From: Lineus longissimus
Lineage: Eukaryota > Nemertea > Pilidiophora > Heteronemertea > Lineidae
Length of the DNA stretch: 64,000 bases
NCBI RefSeq assembly: GCF_910592395.1
Contig: NC_088311.1
Location: 16,992,501-17,056,500 of the forward strand
Direction: 5' to 3'
Shown here in pieces: positions 51,901-63,900 of the stretch; positions within the stretch are counted from its first letter, which is position 1; the number at the start of each line of letters is the position of its first letter. The translations under genes and the position numbers were made by a program. Under the pieces are notes generated by a model that did not search any database, was not told where the DNA came from, and saw only the letters and a list, made by a program, of their open reading frames with translations.

Positions 51901-54900
51901 CTTACCTATGTTACAGTAAGGGCCTGTGAAGCGATCGTTACACCCAGATGGGCACTGTCCTGTCTTGTCATCGCACGTGTCATCATTGGCACATTGGCAT
52001 TGGTTGTTGCAGTTGGGGCCATAGCGCTTGTTATCGCATGCTGATAGATATACAAAGTTCAATGAATTAGAATTCTACAATCTGTTTTAAACAACTTCAT
52101 ACTGGCATAAACAGCTGCATAACTTTAGGGTTGTGATGCTGCTGACAAACATGACAAATAGGCCATGGGACGAATGGCAAAAATGCGTCTAGAAAAAGGA
52201 TTCCGTTTGACAAATTAGCGGGCAAATTGAAAACAGTCGTTTTTGGGTAATATGGGGGTGCTGATTTCAAAAATCAATTTTTCTCCCGCGTTAAGTTGCA
52301 CATTAAGTCAGAAATGAGACCCTTAATAGGGCCTAATGGTCCCAAAGTAGCCTAGGGGTCAAAAAGTTGATGTCATCGAAACATGTCAACATGGGTATCA
52401 AAATGAAGGTCTATGGGGGTCCTTTAACATTGCATAGTTTTTGGCCCCCTTAACGAACCGTGGGACCCCCCAGGGAGGGTCAAAAAGGGCAAAAGTGGAA
52501 ACTTTGACCGCCTCCCATGAACTTCATACTGGCATAAACAGCTGCATAACTTTAGGGTTGTGATGCTGCTGACAAACATGACAAAGGTGTGATTTACCAC
52601 GCTCGTTAGTCATTTACTAGGTAACTCAGTCGAACGCTACAAGAACACATGCTGACAGAATTCCCAGAAGTATAGGAGCACTGAGGGAGGAGCTAAAGTG
52701 ATAAAAAGCCTGCATAGGGCTAGCTTTACGTGACCTTGCTGACACGAACCTATATATTGGAAAGCCTGTACGCTCACTTCGCACAATGTTAGAGAAGACG
52801 ATGGTTCGATTCGTTGGATCTTCAGGCGTCTTCCAACAACAGGACCCGGCGTGTCACATTTAATTTCTTGTGCTCGACTAAACTGTACTGTTCCAGTTTC
52901 ATGATGGCAGAGATTTTCATCTATCAAGATCTTAAAATTCGTCAGTTTGTCTGCAATGATGACAAAACGCACATACTATTAAGAATAAATAGGAGGAGCA
53001 AATAGGAGGAGCTGCATGTACATACTGTTTTTAACACGTACATCGCCGACTTATACAGTCACGGGTGACTGAGTGCCATTGTCTCGAAAACAGTAGGCAG
53101 ATTTCAGAAATGGCCGAATGGATAAAAAACGCGCCACATTTTAGGATAAATAACTACAAAGATATCCACTCTTAGGCGATATGGTGGATATTAGGTCCTG
53201 GTTGTTCTTTACATTATTCTAAATTTTGCTTAAGATACGCTTTATGATTTTAGATTTAAGGCAAAATTTAAGTGATATGTCAAAATATCACAACAATACT
53301 CTCGTCTAGACATCATGATATCCCAAAATTTAGAGCACTAGCCACCACTGTATCTCAAAAGGCACCCCAGTCAATCCTAGTGAAAATTCATACATTTCTT
53401 TATCCTCCCACAGTGTGTGTAAATGTTATTGAAATATTGTAATGGGTGTTGAAGTAATGTTAAATGAAAGAAGTGCAGGTCAGAACTTTAAAATCATTGC
53501 CTTGAGAGTCACATGCAAATTACACTCTATTAAGTGATAATAATGACCCACCATTCTGCTTAGTCCATACGTCCATTAGCCTCTTATACCGCATCCTGGC
53601 ATAACCAGTGGTTCTCAATATACTCAACTTGTCGAGATTTCAAACAGGTTCATGTATATGACGTAGACTAAAAATAACCTGAATCTCAGGATGGTTATAC
53701 TGAGCACCAACGGATGAAACTATTGTTTCAGACTATGACCTTTATCTGCCCAGAAATAAATGAAATGTCCTTGGGACATTGTGATCACCCGGGAATCATT
53801 TAGTTGCAGATGAAATGACATAATGGAGGTTAAATTGACTTTTAGACACATGTATGACAAAATATGGCACTGTCAATGACACTTTTAGAGTTTGACCTCT
53901 GTGAACTTGATAAACTAGGTCACAATTGACCTAAATTGGGTCAACTTGTACAAATGCCCAATAGGTGAAGAATCTCAGACAAATAGTAGTGAAACGTATC
54001 AACTTCAGTGGAATTTTAGAGTTTGACCTTTCTGACCTTGGAAACTAGGTCAAGGTCAAAATGTTCTACGCTCTATGTCAATCTTGATCATATCGATCAA
54101 TGGTGCACCTTTGAGGATCACACAGTGAATGTTTCTTGATATAACTGACATAGAGTTTTATGACCTGACCTACTTACACCTGAAAAGTAGGTCACATTCA
54201 CCTGAGTTTTTTTAATATGTACAGATGCCCGATAGGTGTCTACATATCAAATTTGAAGAGTCTAGGACAATCAATGACGAAACGTGCTCCTTTCGCTGAA
54301 ATTTTAGGGTTTGATCTCTGTGACCTTCAAAAGTAGGTCAAATCAAAAACCCATATATTATGTCATGTAGTCACATCGTAAAAACCTCATTGTTCTAGCT
54401 ATCAGCGTTCATTAGATATTGACAAAATAATGTTTTCAAAGATGGCCGCCTGGAGCCCAGAAAGTAGGTCAAAAGGCGATAATTTGTGTCAAGTCATGTT
54501 GTCATAAGACATCTTCACACCAAGTTTCAACTTTCTAGACTCAATAGTGAGCAAAAGTGGCCCTATGGTTGACTGACAACGGCCCGACAGACGACGGACG
54601 ACGGACGATGGACGACGGACAAGACGTGATGAGATAAACTCACCCATGTGAGCTAAAAACAGATCCAAATAAATAATCGTACCGGTGCGCCATGACATTT
54701 GATTGGCAGGTATCAGCTCGGACACCTGCATCCAACGTCTCGTGGACTATTTCGGACATTGCAATTTTTGACTTTCAAGGTTTTCTTTAATTGGCTGACA
54801 GATACTAACCAGGTTTTCTGCAGCAAATTTTCAGAATGAGCACAAAACTATCAGATTTATATATCGATTAAATTTCACAACAGTGCAAGAAATTAAGTTA

Positions 54901-57900
54901 TTAATCCTTGAAGTTCGGCGCGTTGTGTTTATCCAGCCGATATGGGATGATGTTAAAAATTCACTACCCATTTATTACTTGAGTGAGTGGATTCGTGTGC
55001 TCAACATTTAGAGGCCGCCGTAAGCTGTCCACAGCGGGAGGCATCTGACAGCAATATAGCGCAGAGGTTATGAAAAACTCATGGAGCCAGCTCAGAAGGG
55101 AGCTAAAGTATATACTGTGTCGATGCGTAATAAGCCGCCTGCCTGTACACGCCAAACAGAGCTTTTCCCTGCTGCGACTCAACCGGCTCAGTCGCAGCAG
55201 AATCTTTCATATGTATTTGAAAGACTCTGGTTGCAGCGACACAACCGGCCTATACGCTCTTGAAATTTAAGAGTGAGTCAAAACTAATCTGGTAGTTGCT
55301 ATTGCACCAACTGTGAAATTAGTTAAAATACATGACGATTGTAGTAGTTGAAGTAACCAACTATAGTCCATCCTGACTCTCCTTCGTTTGCATCACAACT
55401 ATCGAGCTCCACAAACCCATGACGGATTCCATCGATTTTCCTGTTTTCTCGGCACGCTCTCAGCGCGTGCCCCAATCATAGCGCTGATATGAAAACTTAA
55501 AGAGGGCAAAGGTCAACGCCGATCGCACGTTGTCCAACCTCGTCGCCTGTTTTGGCAACGGTCCAACTAATGCAATTGTTAGTGTATTATTAGAATCCGT
55601 TTAATGGGTATAGTCGGCTTCACAAATAAATGTCACTGTCCTTTGGTGTCACTGTTCGAAAACTACTGGGTCGATTTCTACAAAGTTTGTTTTTCTTATC
55701 TCCAATTTCGGGAACAAAGAGGGTGTTCATATTTCATTAACCATGGTTACGAAACTTTTTTGGTATTTATTCGGGTACATTGACGTGGTGCATGGCTTTT
55801 GACATTTTCTCCTCCGTACTGCTTATTTCTGGATGAATTTTGCTGAAAAGCTCAAGTAAACTTTTTTCGTGCAGATTAAGTTTCTCTAATCTGGAATTTG
55901 TGTTTGATCCCGAAATTAAATTTGAAAAAAAACAACTTTGAAGAAATCGGCCCACTAGTTTTGCACAACGACCTAAAAGGACAGCGACATTTACTTCTGA
56001 AAAAGCCTATACATGTAGTACATGTAGTAAACAATAACCATTGAAGTGGTATTAAAAGAATTACTATTTTGATGATTAAAACCTAATTTGACAGTCGGTG
56101 CAATGGCAACTACCAGATAAGTACGGTATAATAGATTACTGTAAAATAGTTTTTTTACAAATTTATTTTAAGAGTGTATACTAGTACCCTGGCTAACAAT
56201 GTCAAAAAGTGTTCTAATATCGACTGATAAGATTTCCAGCACCGTGCCCTTATACGGGCGTTACTTACCTTCACAGGATGGAATAAAGCAGAAATCATAG
56301 TGAGATGTGTGTGTGGCTGTAATATAGCACCAAGGTCCACGAATGTCTTTGTCTGGGTTCCGACAGTAATTGTAGGAGTCAGCCGGCCTATAGTTGCCCT
56401 TGTATACAAGCCAATCCGCACAGGTGAAACCCATCAACGTCGTGTTCTGTGTTCCCTTGTATTCTGCACCTATCGTAGTATTCTTGCAATCACTTTCAGC
56501 TGAAAAAGTTCAAAATGACATCAGTATCGAATCAATTGAGAAATCTGCTGAATCTGTAATCATCAGCAACACCTGCTTGGTTGTAATGTAGATGACGTCA
56601 TCAAATATTGGAACTGCAGTTTTGTAACAGCAAGAAGTGATGTTTCTGTCTAATAGTAAGGCAGCGTGCCCTACTTTTTCTCAGAATTTCAAAATAAAGG
56701 ATTCAGTTAACAATTGTCACAAACAGAACATTATTAAATCCAAAGAATCCCGTCTGCTTGGACCGATTTCATTTTTAGGCACTGTACTACACTGCTAAGG
56801 GCCGTTTACACGGGACCAAACAAAACCAGACCAGACCAGACCGGATCAGATCACATCGCTCGCGACGTCATGAATGACGTAAGTCTCAAAATGACGTAAC
56901 AGGCCTACATCGAACCAGACCAGATCAAATTCGTGCGAGTACACGGAAGGCCAATCTGAACCGATCCATGTAACCGACCCTATAGAGTGATGTCACATTT
57001 TTGACACCCAATAAGAATTCAGTAATGTTTGCATGTCGAATTTGCAATGGACTACTTAAATATGTCTCTGCATTCATCCATCTGTCTCAAAATCAATTTC
57101 CTTTGTTTGAAAGTTCAATATCGTAACTCCTGTTGTCGATTTCGTTTGGTTGCACTTCATTTTAAAATAACCGGATTTTCTGATAGTAATATTTTCTGTT
57201 ATCATTTTAGTTCTGGCACTGTGAACAGAACTGAAGAGAAACTAGAGGTGTCCCGAGTTCGCGGGGCAAACTCGGAGGCGTCCCCGCAGTGATTTCTTCT
57301 GCAAATTATTCAAGTAACTGAAAAGATCAAACCCAACATGCTCAACTTCAACATATCACCTATCATCCCTGAAAGTTACAGCGCTCTCCGCTTTCCATCT
57401 GATCCACCTTCCCTGAAAATTGCACGACGATAGCAATGATGATACGCAAGCTACGAGCTAACGAGGTAAAACAATGGAGCCCAGTAGGCCTATTATGCAA
57501 ATTAGTTGAATAACGGAGAGTATTAAACCCACGTGCATAACTTCAACATATCACTGATCATCCCTGAAAGTTGATCTCCGCCGAGTGGTGACGGAGGAGT
57601 TGTCCGATAACAATTTTTAGTCATTTGATCAGTATTTCATGAACGAAGCAAATATCAAATTAAAGAGTTGTTACAACTCGTCTGACCCACCTTCCCTGAA
57701 AATTGCATGAAAATAGCTTTGATAAAAAGCGAGCTATACGAGCTATCGAGGTAAAAAAAACAATGGCACTCGTTATTGTGTGAATAAGTTACATAACTGA
57801 AAATATAAAACCCACATGCACAACTTCAACATATCACCTATCATCCCTGAAAGTTGCAGTGCTCTCCGTCCAGCCTCGTCCCAAGCCATTGCGCCTCCGC

Positions 57901-60900
57901 CTATTCCTGACACAAGGTTGGATTGTAGCTACGTTGACCGGAGCGATCGACCACCCAAATATCACGAGATCTCGCAGGGAGGCGCTTGGTTTTACCAGGC
58001 TGCCCTCCGTCGAGCGGCTCGGAGTTCTCCGGAAATTTTTTTTTGTCAATATTTGCCCAAAAATTTGCCATGAAACAAATTATTTCATGTAAATTACGTA
58101 ATCAATGATAAAAAGGACAAGGCCATTTTCGTTCTTATCCCCTAACTGATATTTGTGTCAAATTTCATTAAAAACTGCGAACCGCTTTTTTGGATGCAGA
58201 GGTGATAATAATGATAATGAAGGACTTTTTTTATAGTATTGCAAAATCAAGTCATCTCAGGATTGTTGGCTGGGGAAGCCTAATTAAGCTGTATTTTCTG
58301 GGCTGATAGTTTAATGATATTTCTTAGATATATATAAAGGTTGTCATATGCTATTGCCAAATTTCATAATCATCTTGTGAATTAGCTTTTTGAACGTTCG
58401 CATTTTTTGATAGAAATTTTAACATTAGGGGTTAAACGATGGTTTAAATAATAATAGTGATAATGATAGTCGTATTAGAATTACAGTCCAAATCACAATT
58501 GACATCTGTCCTGCTTTGCGTCAGTTGCGCGAGTTGCCGGTCAATGACGCACCAGTGATGCGTTCATCTCTCTGTTTCGCATAAATTACGCTCGACCTAC
58601 GCACTGGGTAGCGCATCAATTACGCGCCAATGACGCGAATTTAGGGATGACAATTGTGATTTGGACTGTATAAGGGTATCAAAATTCCGTTGCTGCATGT
58701 ACATGTATATGATACAAACTTTGTGATATTCAACAATTTTAAATAGTGGAACGTTTTCTCTGGGTCACTCGATACATGAATATATTATATTTATCATAAA
58801 TATTTATAAAAAAAACGTACCATTGGTATAAATAAGCATTCTTGGTTTAAGTTAAACGATATTGAGCAGCTGAGCTGAATAATTTTCAATTCATGTCGAT
58901 ACTGAATCGTCCGTGTCCTGGCTTCTTTTACCACTTGGTTACGTGTGAAACACCTGGCATATGTACCACAAGTTCAGGAGCTGACCCTATCGTCTATTAT
59001 TGCCCATAACTCGCTCCGCTACCTTACCTTCTCTCAACCGCAACTCGGCCACCAGTCAACTCTCTAATGACAGATCACGTCCAGACCCGTAGAAGAAAGG
59101 TCCTGAGCAGCACTATCCATCCCGACATCTGGAGTACGTCTGGGGTTACTCTCGAACTCGCAACAGATCCTATTTTCAATGCTCCCCCCCCCCGTGGATA
59201 GTACCCCCGTCGTCTCCAAAGCTGCATGTTTGAAATTCACCTGAGCAAGAGCCGAACAGCCAGTGGAAATGTGCCATCCTGTTCAAAAGCAGTCCATATG
59301 ACATGCCCCAAATTTGCAGCATCTAAGAGAAATCGATATTCAACCAGGCCCAGCTCAGGCTTAGCCTATCAGGCCAATTCAGAAAGGGTCATTTTCAAGA
59401 AGTCTCCCGTCCCGTCGGAAGACACGTTCTCAAAAAAACAACATTGTTTATGGCCATATTTAGTTTAGTTTAGTGTTTTCGTGGATACATGTACACAGCG
59501 AAATAAAACATAACATCATCGATACAGTAAATAAAATGCACTTGTAAAATACACATTGGTAAAAATACATGTACCACTGGTAACCGTACTGGTCATAATG
59601 ACCTTTTCAATGGCACCATGAAAAAAAGACGACAGAACGGATATTCCAGATGATGACGACATGTGCATCAGCTAGGTGGGTCGGTAATCGACGCAACGAC
59701 AAAAGCCGACAAAGGTACAAATGTTGACAACAAACATCCAGAAGATACATTCTGTCAACATAAAATTTCTCTGAGCAGGTCTTAAAAACTTTTTCTGACT
59801 CCTGAGTTTCAAGAGGTAAGTTCTTTGGAGGTCTAATAAAATAAGACGCACCGAACGTTTCAGAAAGAAATCTCGGCTGCCGTGAGTCGTGTACCGTCGC
59901 CCCTCTTAATAACGGGGTTTATAAAAATCTGCGTAACAAAATCCAAAACATTATTGCATGAAAGTTCACCTCCTAAATTGTCCTTCAAATTAGTAAAAAA
60001 CGCCATTTTTGAGTTTTAAAAAAATCACCCACTGGCACTTAAATACTGCCATTTTTGCTTGATATTGAGGCCTTATCTCTGATATTCATCACATTTATGA
60101 CTTACCCATTGTCCATATTGTCACTGTAAATAGGACATAGTTCCTCCCTAGATCCACCTGCCACCATTGTTCGCGTTGGTTGGTATGACTGCATGTTGAA
60201 AACGCCTGATTCGTATAACCATCCAGAGCCAAAGAGGCGTAATGCGTGCCATTGGTCGTTCCCTGTGATGCGTCTGAAGACTTTCCTGCAGCAACATTAC
60301 CTAAAACAGACGATACAATAATAACGATACATTTTTTAAGCTCAGTGGTAATGTGCATTGCGTCATGCTAGTTTCCTCTCATACTGAACTTCCAGCGGTA
60401 TTGCCTCCGTAGCCTCCGCCTATACTGACGCGCGTTGTCGGGAAGCTGAGCAATGTCAACACATTGAGGATAAACATGGCTTCTTATCGGTGTCTCCGTA
60501 TCTATTCTATCACGTCGTAAGTCTGCAGAAAGACGAAAGTTGCAGTACCACATGGATGTAGGCATGAATGCATTACACAGGTTGTGTAGCGAGAGTAGGC
60601 CTATATTTGGTGAGAACTAAATAAACGCACTGAAGAACATACTTGTTCGTAGTTCAAAAGTGCGAAACCTCTCCCAACGCATTCAGTTGAGATCTGTAAC
60701 TTATAGCAAAACGTTTGCGTAAACGAAAAAAAAACAAACCTATGTGACGACGTATTCCTATAGCATGTTAGATGTAGCATAATTTGATGATTAGAACGTT
60801 TGATTGACCATTATCCCAGACACCAAATAGGCGTCTACTTAAATCGAATGAGCAAAACGCTTTCGAACACATAACAATAAATCGAATGAACTGTTTGATT

Positions 60901-63900
60901 TTTTCGAATGAATCAAAACGTGATCAAATCGACGATACATAGAATCAAATCAAATCGCATTCGATTGTAACGATCGAATGCAGCTGGTGGAATCGAACGA
61001 ATGCCGGAACAGCTAATCCCGCAATTCATTCGATTCATAATGTGCGACATTCGTTCGATTCGCCAAGGGTCATGTGCCATCTTGTGACGTCACTGCATCA
61101 GCCGCCTGGACGCGCGGAGATTGTTGATTACTTTCGATCTTTCTTGGCGATTCTTCAGCTTCCACAATGACAGAAATGCGTGTTAGCATTCGAAAAAATG
61201 GGGAATCTCATGGCAAGGTAATAAGCTAAGAAGTAGTAGGCCTAATTAGTGATGGGAACGGGAACGATTTATTTCTCTGCTGATGATGCCGGGCTCTCTG
61301 TCCAGTACCAGTGTCAGTCAGTGTCCTACTCCACCCAGTGCATACAGCGCTGCCTGGATTGAGTCACGTGCCAGCATTAACCAATCGGAATCGAATAGGA
61401 TTTACTGTGAAAATCGAATGAATGAGTGTACGAATCGAATAAACGCGCGGAGAAAAATCGAATGCATGTGTGCAAAATCGAATAAAAGTGTAGGAAAATC
61501 GAATGAAAGTATGAAAAAATCGAATAGACCTGTTCAGAAATCGAATGAACAGTTTAGAAAATCGAATGAAACCTGTTCAGAAATCGAATGAATGTGCGCA
61601 TGGATCGAATGAAGGTATACAAAAATATCGAATGGACCTGTTCAAAATCGAATGAATGTGTGTCACTATCGAATGAATGTGCGCAATAAAGATGAGCGGT
61701 ATGTTCGGTTAATTAACGAATGTCGTGGTTGACTTTATAGGATTAAAAATGTTACTTCGATTTCATCGAATGAATATGTCAGTGATCAAATGAATATAGC
61801 TGCATTGAATTGAATGAATGTCCATGAAATAATCAAATTGTGTCTAATGAATCGAACAAATGTAATGAATTTCATGAGAAATCGAATGAATGTTGTGACA
61901 AATCGAACGAATGTTGTAAATAATCGAACGAATGCTGTGAAAAATCAAATTTTGCTACAAAAAACGTGCCATATATTCCCGAACGTCGACATTTAGGTCA
62001 TCAGAATTTGCGCTCTTGTGACGCGTACACAAGCGTTTTTCGGATTGTCTATCCGCAAGCTGCTCATTACGCGAAAAAAAACCGGATAATAAAACAAGAG
62101 TATTTTTCAGTCTTGCACGTAACCAGTGAGTCGTAATTCACACAGCGTTTTCGTTTAGGTTTTCTTCATTCATACAATGAGACGTATTTCTTTCTTTTTT
62201 AAATTCAGTTGATGTTATATTTTCCTCTTGTATTGAGTGGCCTATCCGTGTTAAGAGCCAGTTTTTATAAGAATCAGACGGACTTCTATTAGAGGGTGAT
62301 ATACATGTATGACCATCTCAGATTTGCCTGAAATTTGTTTTGGTGAAAGGCCTATGGGTAGATAGCAAAATCCTGAAATTCCAGGTCCCTAAAACAGACA
62401 GTCTTCTTTCTAGGGCGTCTGGAATGGTCACTGTTTTTAGGGTCAAAATTGGACTTCTAAAAAAAATAACTTTTGAAATTGAAATATCTCAATGCGCCAA
62501 TGACTGCCCAGCTTTATTTTGATAGATGTCAGTCTGTGATGGAAGGAGCTGCAGAGAATTAAAAAATGTCCGTTTGTAGTAGAGGGCGCGGCCTGTAGGT
62601 GGCACTGCAAAACAGTAGTTTTTTCTGAAATGACACATGGATTTCAGGCAATCCTGGACTGGATTTTAGTATATTTTCAAATGGTATAGTATAGAGCAAG
62701 CTCATGGAATCCTATCATGGATATTGTGGGAGGGTTTAGGACGTGTTGCCCACGAACAAAAATTGTTCATGGGCCAAACTCACATCGCTTCAAATCAGCA
62801 GGCTTTAAATCAGCGTCTGCACGAACAAACCTGACCACACAATTTTTCTATACGCTACCAACAAAGTGTCATAAAACACCTCAAAGTCAAGTTGTTTTCG
62901 GGGGAATTTTTTCAGACAAAGACTTGAAATGCAATATGACAACCTTTTTTGAACTTTTGCAATAAGAAAACCCCACAAATGTCTGGTAGTTTCATGGATG
63001 TGGTATTTCACCACATTCAAATTGCAGTGGCGGCCATTTCAAGCAGGGACGGGACGACGTCGATATAAATAGTTCCGGTCATGCGCAAGGAGGCTGCAGT
63101 GCCTTGTTGCCAATTACAGCTCGCTTCACGCCATGCACATACTTTAGTTTACCGATCTAAGACATGCAAGAACGTGTCTGAATATTCAAGAAACAGGTGG
63201 AGCAAATCTACAAACCTACAGAATTTCGAATGCCAGACTTAGAAACGATATGACGACCTTATCTTTTTATAAAATATCTCAGGTTCCACCCACCACAACT
63301 ATACATATATAGGCATGAGCATATTATAGACATGAGCATTTTTATATTTATCAAGCAATTATCATGACCAATTTTTTCAAGCCGAGGCGTGCCAAACATG
63401 GATGAACGACAGCCAGAAGAATTCTGTCTTGTATTTATTGCCTTGTGAAGTATTCAAATAGATGCTTATCTTATCTGTTGACACTAAAGGTTTCAAAGGT
63501 CCAGGTATCCTACTTCTTTTGTAATGAGAAAAAACAACTTCAAATGGCCACCTTATCAATAAATACTAGGAAGCATGATTCATTCCTGGCCACCTGATCA
63601 GAAAATGCCAGAAAGCATGATGAATTCCTGACTATCGGAAATTCGCAAACAAATTGGTCATCTAGATGATTATTGCTGTTGTCTTTCTATGTGAATGTCC
63701 TAAAAAATCCTGATGACTTATGCGATATGAAAAAGATCAAATCATTGTTATGTTGCAAGATATCTATGTGCAATGGAAACTAAACCGCTCGGTGTCGATA
63801 TAGTTGATCTATATTTATAACTTACCGCGCTGACAATACTCCCCATCCCATCCACTGGCACATCCATTTGGGCAAGACCCGTCTTGGCTGCAATCTTCAT

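Noticed and set aside
57816-58092. Overlapping ORFs on both strands at ~57.8-58.1 kb
   Set aside because: They run out of a tandem repeat and have no motif.
60095-60358. 87-codon minus ORF taken as a stand-alone secreted lectin with its own start
   Set aside because: The apparent start codons are intron bases upstream of the AG acceptor; the lectin part is an internal phase 1-1 exon.
61420-61960. Possible CRISPR-like array
   Set aside because: Short degenerate units without constant spacers, inside a TIR element of a eukaryotic genome; a satellite.
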